This document shows, piece by piece, positions 28,354 to 35,839 of a DNA stretch of 64,000 bases. This DNA comes from Hermatobates lingyangjiaoensis (taxonomy: Eukaryota > Arthropoda > Insecta > Hemiptera > Hermatobatidae). Within the stretch, counting starts at the first letter, position 1, and each line of letters starts with the position of its first letter. The translations under genes and the position numbers were made by a program. Location of the stretch: assembly GCA_026182355.1 (NCBI GenBank), contig JAPFBL010000992.1, positions 1 through 64,000 of the forward strand, in the 5' to 3' direction. Under the pieces are notes generated by a model. It was not told the DNA's origin, did no database searches, and worked only from the letters and a program-made list of their open reading frames with translations.

Positions 28354-28902
28354 CTACGCGAAATATCCCCGCACGTACTCGCGGGAAGCCAGGCCAATCG
28401 ACTCGAAGTGTCGCGCCAGTTCAACTTCCTCTTCGAAGTAGCCGATGCCTTCCTCGGGTTCCTCGTCTGCGGCCCGGGCGGCCTCCAATTCGTCGAGCGC
28501 GGCCTGCAGCGCGTGGCCCTGCCATACGGAGACGCCGATGCCCGCGTACAGGTAACTGGCGGGGGCCTCGTCCTCGTTGACGTCCGCGTCGCCGTTGATC
28601 TCGCGCAGGTGGCGGGCGCATTCGATGGCGTCGAGCCGGGTGAGGTCGACGTCGCCGAGCCCGATGGGGCCGCAATCTTCGTCGACGGCGAGTTCGATGA
28701 ACTCCACTCCGTCGTCGCCGATGGAGACGTTGACGAACGGTTACGGGAACGTGATCGTCGACGAGCCGTCGGTCCGGCTGAAGTCCGCGCCCAGCACGGC
28801 GGTGACGTCGTCGAGACCGTCGCCGAAGCGCACCATGCCGGTGCCGTGCGGGGTGGGGAACTCGACGCCTTCGAACGGGTGGAGAATGACCTTCTTCGTC
28901 AT
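28354..28902 (-). CDS. Unknown protein, one frameshift
   Basis: About 180 residues. The N-terminal part starts MTKKVILHPFEGVEFPTPHG and continues MVRFGDGLDDVTAVLGADFS, until a stop at about 28740. One base shift later it resumes as VSIGDDGVEFIELAVDEDCG, followed by ECARHLREINGD, SYLYAGIGVSVWQGHALQAA and an acidic helix DELEAARAADEEPEEGIGYF. The ATG at 28902 follows an AGGAGTTCC ribosome site. The soluble, acidic protein resembles phage-type or immunity-like small proteins only superficially. I do not assign a function. Confidence 0.65.
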
Positions 28903-29072
28903 GGTGGAACTCCTGGGCGATTGGGTGGATGTACCTGTTGGGAAACACTATCGCCCGTGGTGGTGGCGGGCGACGCGAGCGTTTTTCACAGCGCCCGATC
29001 CATCCACATTCCGGGGCTTTGCGACGGCCGCCCGACGCGTGGATTTCCGGCCCCGTCGGCATGGTTCGGGGC

Positions 29073-30329
29073 ATGCACGAGCAGACATCCGGGCCCGCCG
29101 GTCCGGAGGACGTGATCATCGCCGTCGAGGATCCCGAACTGGAGCAGGAAGCCGCGACCGTCGTCGCCGCGACGGGCCGGCGTGCGGTGCGGGTCTCGGC
29201 ACACGACCCCGCAGACGCGGCCTGGCGCAGGTGCGCGGCGATCCTCCTCGACGAGGGGCGGGCGGAGTCGCTGCTCGATGCCGTCGGCGCCGGTTGCGCA
29301 TCGCGCGATGGCCTCCACCTGCTCCATTCCGACGATTCCGATCCACCCGATCACCTCGCCCGGGCTTTGGGCTGCGGCGATCCCGTCCCCCTGCCGTCGT
29401 GCGGCGCCGACCTGGTCGGGTGGATCGGCAGGCCCGGGCGGTCGCGCGCGGGGCGGGTCATCGCCTGCGTCCCGGCAGTCGGGGGAGCGGGCGCTTCGGT
29501 CGCGGCGGCGGCTCTGGCGATGTCCGCGGCCCGCGAGGGCGAAGCGCTGCTCGTCGACGCCGACGAGTTTTCCGGCGGCGCGGACCTGCTCCTCGGCGCG
29601 GAAACTGAACCCGGCGTGCGGTGGCCCGACGTCCGCGCCGAAGCCGAGGCGCTGGACGCCCGGGCCCTGTTCGGTGCGGTGCCGAGGGCCCGTGCCCGGG
29701 GCGCGGCCGGCCGGGGCGGGGCGGTGTTCTTCCACGATGACGAGGGCCCGGGCGTGCTCACCGGCCCGAGGTCGCGGGCCGACGACGGGTGGGAATGGCC
29801 AGCGGCGAACCGGGGGCCGGAATGGTCGCGTTTCCTCCGCGACCGCGTCGGCGGACGTTCGCGTGCGCTCGATCCGCTGCGGCTGCTCGACGCGGCGTCG
29901 TCGCTGGACCTGTTGGCCGCGTGCCTGGGCGCGGGCATGCCGCCGGGGGAGGCGGCGTCGGCGACGGCCTCTGCCGCGTCACCCGGGCTCGCGGGGCCGC
30001 TTCACGACGTCTCGATGCGCCTCGCACTCGGCGTGGCCGCGCCGTGGAAGGTGCTCGACAACGTTCCCGAGATGGCCGACATCATCGCCCTGGCCAGGCG
30101 TTCCGGTGATTCGGGGGCGGCGATGTCGATGGGCGTCGCCGAGTTGGCGGCGGCGCGCCGGGCCGAAGCCGGCGACGGCGCGGAGGCGACGGCCGAACGG
30201 GCGGGCGTGCTCATCGCCGGTCCGCTGGCCCTGTGTTTCCTGCCGGCGTTCGTGGTGTTGGGGCTCATCCCGACGATCGCGGGCCTGGCCGAGTCGATGC
30301 TCGGCCCGCTGACGGCGGGGCCGACGTGA
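29073..30329 (+). CDS. Chimeric CpaE/Ssd-TadC protein
   Basis: One open frame of 418 residues joins two proteins that are separate in other actinobacteria. Residues 1 to about 230 are a CpaE/septum-site (Rv3660c-like) P-loop protein with a lysine-less Walker-type loop (PAVGGAGASVAAAALA) and VDADEFSGGADLLLGAE. From about residue 265 to the end is a TadC/TadB-like membrane protein (Rv3657c-like): SLDLLAACLGAGMPPGEA, ALGVAAPWKVLDNVPEM, and the terminal helices VLIAGPLALCFLPAFVVLGLIP. The secretion ATPase tadA and tadB, normally in between, are missing. Either a real deletion fused the ends or the assembly lost several kilobases. Confidence 0.75.
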   Translation: MHEQTSGPAGPEDVIIAVEDPELEQEAATVVAATGRRAVRVSAHDPADAAWRRCAAILLDEGRAESLLDAVGAGCASRDGLHLLHSDDSDPPDHLARALGCGDPVPLPSCGADLVGWIGRPGRSRAGRVIACVPAVGGAGASVAAAALAMSAAREGEALLVDADEFSGGADLLLGAETEPGVRWPDVRAEAEALDARALFGAVPRARARGAAGRGGAVFFHDDEGPGVLTGPRSRADDGWEWPAANRGPEWSRFLRDRVGGRSRALDPLRLLDAASSLDLLAACLGAGMPPGEAASATASAASPGLAGPLHDVSMRLALGVAAPWKVLDNVPEMADIIALARRSGDSGAAMSMGVAELAAARRAEAGDGAEATAERAGVLIAGPLALCFLPAFVVLGLIPTIAGLAESMLGPLTAGPT

Positions 30330-30413
30330 CGGGCCGCCGCGCACGGGCCCGCGCGCCGCCGCGTCGGCGAGGTGCCTCGACGACCGCATCATCCACTCAC
30401 TTCAGGAGGAACC

Positions 30414-30704
30414 ATGTCCCACGACGATCCCGACATCTGGCTCGACGACCCCTTCGACTCCGGCGCAACCGGCGCCGCCGCTCCGGCGCGGACGGCGGAT
30501 GGTCCCGTCGCAAAGCTCTTCCGCGCCCTCCGCGACCGCGCGCTGGGCGTGGCCGCCGACGACCGCGGCATGAGCACGGTGGAATACGCCCTGGGCACGA
30601 TCGCCGCCGCGGCATTCGGCGCCCTGTTGTACACCGTGGTCACGGGCGGCCAGATCACCGACGCCCTGACCGACATCATCGAGCGGGCGCTGAACACCCG
30701 GTGA
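30414..30704 (+). CDS. flp: Flp-type pilin precursor
   Basis: A 96-residue protein with a class III prepilin signature: after a ~50-residue leader comes RGMSTVEYALGTIAAAAFGALLYTVV, where cleavage would follow Gly and leave the conserved Glu and Tyr, then a short tail. The leader, rich in Asp and Ala, is unusually long for Flp pilins. AGGAGG stands just before the ATG. It overlaps the next gene by GTGA. No prepilin peptidase gene and no TadA ATPase are seen nearby, so assembly into a pilus would need genes elsewhere. Confidence 0.85.
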   Translation: MSHDDPDIWLDDPFDSGATGAAAPARTADGPVAKLFRALRDRALGVAADDRGMSTVEYALGTIAAAAFGALLYTVVTGGQITDALTDIIERALNTR

Positions 30705-31033
30705 CCCGTCGGACCCGCCGCCTGCTCGCCGACGACCGCGGGCAGGCGACCGTGGAGACCGCGTTCGCGCTGTCGGCGCTCATCGCCGTGCTCATGGTGG
30801 CGCTCGGCGCGATCGCCGTGGTGGCGATGCATCTCGCGGTCACCGACGCCGCCGGGCACATCGCCCGCGCCGAGGCACGGGGCGACGCCGCCGCGGCGCA
30901 GTCGGCGCGGGAAGCCATCGCGGGCGCCGAGGTGACCGTGGTGACGCTGGAGGAGATGATCCGGGTGACCGTCACCAAACGGCTCCCGCTTCACGACGTC
31001 ACCGGCCGCGCGTCCGCCCTGGTCGAGCAATGA
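30701..31033 (+). CDS. TadE-like pseudopilin
   Basis: A 110-residue TadE-family protein: a charged start TRRTRRLLADDRGQATVETAFALSAL, the conserved glutamate at position +5 of the hydrophobic segment, one membrane helix, then a short extracytoplasmic domain. It corresponds to Rv3655c. The GTG start lies inside the flp stop (GTGA). Minor pseudopilins of this type prime or stabilise Tad pili. Confidence 0.82.
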   Translation: MTRRTRRLLADDRGQATVETAFALSALIAVLMVALGAIAVVAMHLAVTDAAGHIARAEARGDAAAAQSAREAIAGAEVTVVTLEEMIRVTVTKRLPLHDVTGRASALVEQ

Positions 31034-31489
31034 ACCGGGGAGCGCGGCGATTGAGGCGTCGGCGGGGGGGGGGGAGCCTCCGAGGGGAGAGCCGTCGCCG
31101 GGAAAGCTGGATGGGGAAAAGCCCGAGAGGGGAGGGCCGGCGAGGGAAGAGCTTCCGGGAACTGTGCCTCGATGAGCGGGGCTCGACGACGGTGACGGGG
31201 GCGTTCATCACGGCAATGGTTCTGGCGCTGACCATGGTGGCGATCCAGGCCGGACGCGGTGCTGGTGGAGCAGCGGCGCGCCGAGATTGCGGCGGATCTG
31301 GCAGCGGTGGCCGGGGCCGTCGACAAGCAAAAAGGGGGAGGAGGATGCGACGCCGCCGCAACGGTGGCGGCGGAAAACGGGGCGGACCTGACCGGGTGCG
31401 CGGTCGCGGGCGAGGACGTGCAGGTCACCGTCACCCGCGGGGAACGCTCCGCGGTGGCGCGGGCGGGACCGGCGGAAGAACCCGGGTGA
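31030..31489 (+). CDS. TadE/TadG-like protein with G11 tract and one frameshift
   Basis: Rv3654c-like protein. The first ~40 residues are very Arg/Gly-rich and include a run of eleven G bases at 31064-31074. Then come LDERGSTTVTGAFITAMVLALTMVAIQ, a helix typical of the RGS(T/A)T-type Tad pseudopilins, and in another frame LVEQRRAEIAADLAAVAGAVD with two cysteines (GCDAA, LTGCAV), as in the helicase/secretion TadE-like group. The break is at about 31255. The ATG overlaps the previous stop (ATGA). The odd N-terminal part may itself reflect indels around the homopolymer. Confidence 0.7.
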
Positions 31490-31515
31490 CGGGAGCCCCC
31501 GCCGCTACTCTGCCG

Positions 31516-32352
31516 CTACTCCACCGCGGCGATGGGCAGGTCGTGGTCCTGCGCCCAGCGCAGCACCGTCGCGAGCTTGCGTCCGCGCAGGTAGCTCGCC
31601 AGCGACTCGTGATCGGTCGCGCCGGTGAGGTCCTGCAGTCGCGAGTGGAAGTGCGGCTCGAGGGCGGCGACGGCGACCCAGCTGTCCTCGACCTCGTACA
31701 TGCCGTAGGTGGGCACGGCGCCGCCGAGCAGGCTTCCCTCCGAGGTCAGGCCGTGGCGGTGGCTGGCGGCGCCTGCGTCGGCGGCCTGGCGCAGGCCGAT
31801 TCGGGCATGGCCGCCGTGGCCCGTGACTCCGCGGCGCACCAGCAGCGCCAGCGCCGCCGACACCGCGCGCTCCGCGCCGAGCAGATCGCCGAGCAGCACG
31901 CGCGGCATCGTCGGCGGGACCAGCGTGCCCGCCGCGGCCTGGTAGGTCAGGTCGTGGCCGGGGTGCTCGGGATCGTCGGAATCGCCGACGAGCTCTACGT
32001 GGCACAGGTGCGGGTGATCCTCGACGGCATCGGCGATGCCCATGCGGGCCAGCGCCGAAGGACGCACGGAGGTGATCAGGACGTCCGCGCCTTCCAGGAG
32101 CTCGCCCAGCCGGGCACGACCCTCGCCCGACTTCGCGTCGATGCGCTCGATCTCGCAGCCCTCCGCCATTTCGCGGTACCAGGTGGGGCACCACGTCTCC
32201 AGCGAGTCGCCCACCGGGGGCTCGGCCTTGACGACCTCCGCCCCGAGCCTCCTCAGGCGCGCCGCGGCGAAGGGGCCGGGGACGTTGACCGCGAGGTTGA
32301 GGACCTTGAGGCCCTTCAGGGCATTGACGGGGATCTGGTCGGCGTCGATCAT
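31516..32352 (-). CDS. CaiB/BaiF-type CoA-transferase or acyl-CoA racemase
   Basis: A 278-residue class III CoA-transferase family member: LKGLKVLNLAVNVPGPFAAARLRRLGAEVVKAE is the classic N-terminal domain, followed by GADVLITSVRPSALARMG, HDLTYQAAAGTL and GGHARIGL. These proteins move CoA between acids or epimerise 2-methylacyl-CoA. At 278 residues it is shorter than usual (about 360-400), and the catalytic-aspartate context HDLTYQA is where NxxYxA would normally sit, so activity is likely but substrate unknown. ATG 32352. Confidence 0.85.
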   Translation of the reverse strand: MIDADQIPVNALKGLKVLNLAVNVPGPFAAARLRRLGAEVVKAEPPVGDSLETWCPTWYREMAEGCEIERIDAKSGEGRARLGELLEGADVLITSVRPSALARMGIADAVEDHPHLCHVELVGDSDDPEHPGHDLTYQAAAGTLVPPTMPRVLLGDLLGAERAVSAALALLVRRGVTGHGGHARIGLRQAADAGAASHRHGLTSEGSLLGGAVPTYGMYEVEDSWVAVAALEPHFHSRLQDLTGATDHESLASYLRGRKLATVLRWAQDHDLPIAAVE

Positions 32353-32511
32353 GTTTCCGGATACTAACTGCCTGCGCGGCCCGTCGCCGGGCGGGTCGGG
32401 AAAAACGGCGGAGAGGGGAACCTGGATCCGAGGTCGAGCCCGGAACCGGCGCCCGGAACCGGAGCTCGGGGTTGGGCCCGGGCCGAGCACCGGCGCGGAA
32501 GTCCCGCGCCC

Positions 32512-34941
32512 TCAGCCCTCCAGCGCTGCCGCGAGCCCCGACAGCACCTTGATGGCGCCGGCCTTGTCCAGCGGTTCGTTGCCGTTGCCGCATTTGGGGG
32601 ACTGGATGCACGACGGGCAGCCGGCCTCGCATTCGCAGGCGGCGACGGCGTCGCGGGTGGCGCGGATCCAGGCGGTGAACGCCTCGAAACCGCGGTCGGC
32701 GAACCCCGCCCCGCCCGGGTGGCCGTCGTAGACGAACACCGTCGGCTGGCCGGTGTCGACGTGCAGCGCGGTGGACACCCCGCCGATGTCCCACCGGTCG
32801 CACGTGGCCACCAGCGGCAGCAGGCCGATCGCGGCGTGCTCCGCCGCATGCAGCGCGCCGGGCACGTCGGCGACGTCGACGCCCCACCGGCGCAGCACCG
32901 CCGGCGACAGGGTGTAGGCCACGGCGCGGGTCTCCAGCACCTCCGGCGGATAGTCCAGCTCCACCGAGTCGAGGACCTCGCCCGACGGAAGGCGCCGCAG
33001 GTACGACGTCACGCGGTGCTCCACCTCGACGTCGACCGACGCGACCTGGATCCCGGGCGCGACGTCGCGGACGACGTCGACCTCGAGGATGCGGATGTCG
33101 GTGTCCATCCGGGCGTGCGTCGACCACTCCGGGTCCTCCGGGTGGGCCAGCGCCAGCAGCGAGTCCAGGTCGAGGTGGTCGATGACGAAGCTCTCGCCCC
33201 GGTGCAGGTACACCGCGCCGTCGTGGATCTGCTGCATCGCGCGGCCGACGTCGATGGTGCCCAGCAGCCGACCGTCGGTGCCGTCGACGATGGCGACGTC
33301 CTGCCCGCTCCCGCCGCGCAGGTCCACGGCCGCATGCGCCCCCGACATGCGCGGACCCTCGTCGCGGTCGGTGGGGTACCAGCGGTCGCGGCGCTTGCGC
33401 AGCCACCCGTCGCTGGCCATCTCCCGTGCGACGTCGAGCGCGCCCCACTCCTCGAGCACGGCATCCCTCAGCGGCAATTCGACTGCCGCGCAGTAGATGT
33501 GGCCGCGCAGCACGTGCGGGTTGGCGGGGTCGAAGACGGTCGCCTCGACGGGACGACCCAGCAGCGCGGAGGGGTGGTGCACCAGGTAGGTGTCCATCGG
33601 GTCGTCGCGGGCGACCATTACCACCAGCGCCCCCTGGCCCCGGCGGCCCGCGCGTCCGGCCTGCTGCCAGAACGACGCGACGGTCCCGGGGAACCCGGCC
33701 TGCACCACGGCGTCCAGGCCGCCGACGTCGATGCCCAGCTCCAGCGCGTTGGTGGTGGCCACGCCCAGCAGGTCGCCGTCGTCGAGACGCCGCTCGATGT
33801 CGCGGCGGTCCTCGGCCAGGTAGCCGGCGCGGTAGGACTCGACCCGCTTGCCGACGTCCCCGCGCCCACGCTTGTCCAGCCGCTCCCGAACTCCCAGCGC
33901 AATCGTCTCCGCCGAACGCCGCGACCGGGTGAAGGTCAACGTGCGGGCGCCGTCGGCAAGCAGGTCGGCCATGATGTCGGCGGCTTCGGTGACGGCGGGG
34001 CGTCGCACGGGGGCGCCGTTTTCGCCGGCGAGGTCGGGAAGGAGGCCGGGCTCCCACAGGGCGATGGTGCGTTCGCCGACGGGCGCGCCGTCGTCGAGCA
34101 CGGCCTCGACGGGCTCGCCGATCAGCCGCGCGGCCTGCCCGGCGGGGTCGGCCGTCGTCGCGGAGGCGAACACCACGGTCGGTTCCGCGCCGTAGTGGCG
34201 GGCCATCCGCAGCAGACGCCGCAGCACCAGCGCGACGTTCGCGCCGAACACGCCGCGGTAGGCGTGGCACTCGTCGACGACGACGTACCGCAGCTTGCGC
34301 AGCACCCGCGCCCACCACTGGTGCCGGGCGAGCATGCCGATGTGCAGCATGTCCGGATTGGTGAAGATCCACCGCGCGCCCTCGCGCACGGCCCGGCGAA
34401 TGTCCTTCGGGGTGTCGCCGTCGTAGGAGGCCACGGCGACGGGATGCGGGCCGGCGCCGTTCCGTCCTGCGCCGCTTCCGCTTACGCCGCCCTCGCCCGC
34501 GCCGCCGCTGCCTTCCGCGCCCGCGTCGCTCCCGCCGCCCTCGCGCCCGTATCGCACGGCGTCGACGGCGATCTCGCGCGCGGCGGCGAGCTGATCGGCG
34601 CCCAGGGCCTTGGTCGGCGACAGGTACAGCGCGGTCGCGGCCGGGTCGGCCATGAGCTCGGTGAGTACCGGCAGCAGGTAGCCCAGCGACTTCCCCGACG
34701 CCGTGCCCGTGGCCACGACGCAGTGCAGCCCGGCCCACGCGTGGGCGGCGGTTTCGGCCTGATGCGTCCAGGGCTTGTCGATGCCCCGATCCGACAGCGC
34801 GGACAGTAAATGCCCGGGCGCCCACTCGGGCCATTCGGCGGTCCGGCCGACCCGCGGCGGCAGATCGGCGATGTGCGTGACGGTCGCGCGGGGGTGGGCG
34901 GAGATCACCGGCTCGAGTAGTTCTCTCCCGAAACCATGCAC
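32512..34941 (-). CDS. DEAD/DEAH-box helicase with C-terminal zinc cluster (MrfA/Hrq1 family)
   Basis: Intact 809-residue superfamily 2 helicase. Motifs appear in order: the Q-like KPWTHQAETAAHAWAG, Walker A ATGTASGKSLGYLLP, YLSPTKALGADQLAA, DEVH-like VVDECHAYRGVFG, FASATTADP (motif III), TNALELGIDVGGLDAV, and QQAGRAGRRGQGALVV (motif VI). The DUF1998 C-terminus carries the four-cysteine cluster CECEAGCPSCIQSPKCGNGN. MrfA/Hrq1 enzymes unwind DNA 3'-5' and act in crosslink and mitomycin repair. A Gly/Ser-rich insert near residue 155 is a lineage feature. GTG 34941 is preceded by GGAGGGGG. Confidence 0.9.
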   Translation of the reverse strand: MHGFGRELLEPVISAHPRATVTHIADLPPRVGRTAEWPEWAPGHLLSALSDRGIDKPWTHQAETAAHAWAGLHCVVATGTASGKSLGYLLPVLTELMADPAATALYLSPTKALGADQLAAAREIAVDAVRYGREGGGSDAGAEGSGGAGEGGVSGSGAGRNGAGPHPVAVASYDGDTPKDIRRAVREGARWIFTNPDMLHIGMLARHQWWARVLRKLRYVVVDECHAYRGVFGANVALVLRRLLRMARHYGAEPTVVFASATTADPAGQAARLIGEPVEAVLDDGAPVGERTIALWEPGLLPDLAGENGAPVRRPAVTEAADIMADLLADGARTLTFTRSRRSAETIALGVRERLDKRGRGDVGKRVESYRAGYLAEDRRDIERRLDDGDLLGVATTNALELGIDVGGLDAVVQAGFPGTVASFWQQAGRAGRRGQGALVVMVARDDPMDTYLVHHPSALLGRPVEATVFDPANPHVLRGHIYCAAVELPLRDAVLEEWGALDVAREMASDGWLRKRRDRWYPTDRDEGPRMSGAHAAVDLRGGSGQDVAIVDGTDGRLLGTIDVGRAMQQIHDGAVYLHRGESFVIDHLDLDSLLALAHPEDPEWSTHARMDTDIRILEVDVVRDVAPGIQVASVDVEVEHRVTSYLRRLPSGEVLDSVELDYPPEVLETRAVAYTLSPAVLRRWGVDVADVPGALHAAEHAAIGLLPLVATCDRWDIGGVSTALHVDTGQPTVFVYDGHPGGAGFADRGFEAFTAWIRATRDAVAACECEAGCPSCIQSPKCGNGNEPLDKAGAIKVLSGLAAALEG

Positions 34942-35107
34942 CTGACCACCCCCTCCGTGAAATCGACGTCTGCGCGGCGTGCCCCGTGAGCGTATTGGTC
35001 TACCCCGAAAGCAGAACATTCGGGCGATACGTGGCAGACTGACGGATTGAATCGTCGTCTCTAAGGCGGCGCGCTCACGTCCAACAACCTAAAGGGGTAC
35101 ATCAACA

Positions 35108-35311
35108 ATGGCACAGGGCACCGTTAAGTGGTTCAACTCGGAGAAGGGCTTCGGGTTCATCGCCCCGGCCGACGGAGGCAACGACGTCTTCGTCCACTAC
35201 TCCGAGATTCAGGGTTCCGGATTCAAGACCCTCGAGGAGAACCAGCCCGTCGAGTTCGAGATCGGCGAAGGCCAGAAGGGCCCGCAGGCCCTGAACGTCC
35301 GCGGTCTCTAA
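35108..35311 (+). CDS. cspA: Cold-shock protein
   Basis: A complete 67-residue CspA-type RNA chaperone. RNP1 is KGFGFIAP and RNP2 VFVHYSEI, within [19 protein letters not shown] leader of more than 60 bases (from about 35045) without a gene precedes the ATG, as usual for cold-shock mRNAs, with AAAGGGG upstream. It is divergent from the helicase gene and precedes topA, the order seen in mycobacteria (Rv3648c). Confidence 0.95.
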   Translation: MAQGTVKWFNSEKGFGFIAPADGGNDVFVHYSEIQGSGFKTLEENQPVEFEIGEGQKGPQALNVRGL

Positions 35312-35839
35312 TCGACACATCTACATCGGTTGTGGGCGTTCGCGCCTGAGCTGAACAGACGCCGGTTCCGCTGCAGTTCAAGCGGTGCCCACGGCCCGTC
35401 GTGAAGTTCCACCCCAGGGTGGCCCTCCACGGCGGGCCGTCGTCGTTCCCGGGGTCTTCGGTGGCCTCTACCCGGGTTCCGCCTCGGCTCTGCAGTGGTT
35501 CCGCCTCGGCTCTGCCGCAGCTCCTTCTCCTGGGGCGCCCCGGGTTTACGCGCCATCGCGCTTTACGACGAACCGCGCCCACGGTGGACCGGCCGTCGCA
35601 AAGCAGGGGGCGAAAAATTTCACGGACCGCAACAACCCCGCGAAACCGTAGGTCACGCACGGGTCAGGGAAGCCCCGAGACCCCCGTGAGGGGGATTCCC
35701 GTCACACCCCTATTCGACTGTGCGGCGTCGGGGCATGTGTACGGTGTGCTTTTAGATTCAGGTGAAGGCAATGCGCCCGACCTGGGGCCCGGCCTGAAGG
35801 GCCCCGAACCGACCCCGAAAGTTGCAGGGCAGATTCCAG
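35312..35839. other. Intergenic region cspA-topA with short repeats
   Basis: About 530 bases without a convincing gene. A 19-base direct repeat GGTTCCGCCTCGGCTCTGC occurs at 35475-35493 and 35497-35515 (period 22). Two dispersed decamers face each other at 35560 (GCTTTACGAC) and 35595 (GTCGCAAAGC). Around 35725-35770 the sequence is more AT-rich and probably holds the topA promoter. Plus- and minus-strand frames here are short and show no family character. Confidence 0.6.
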
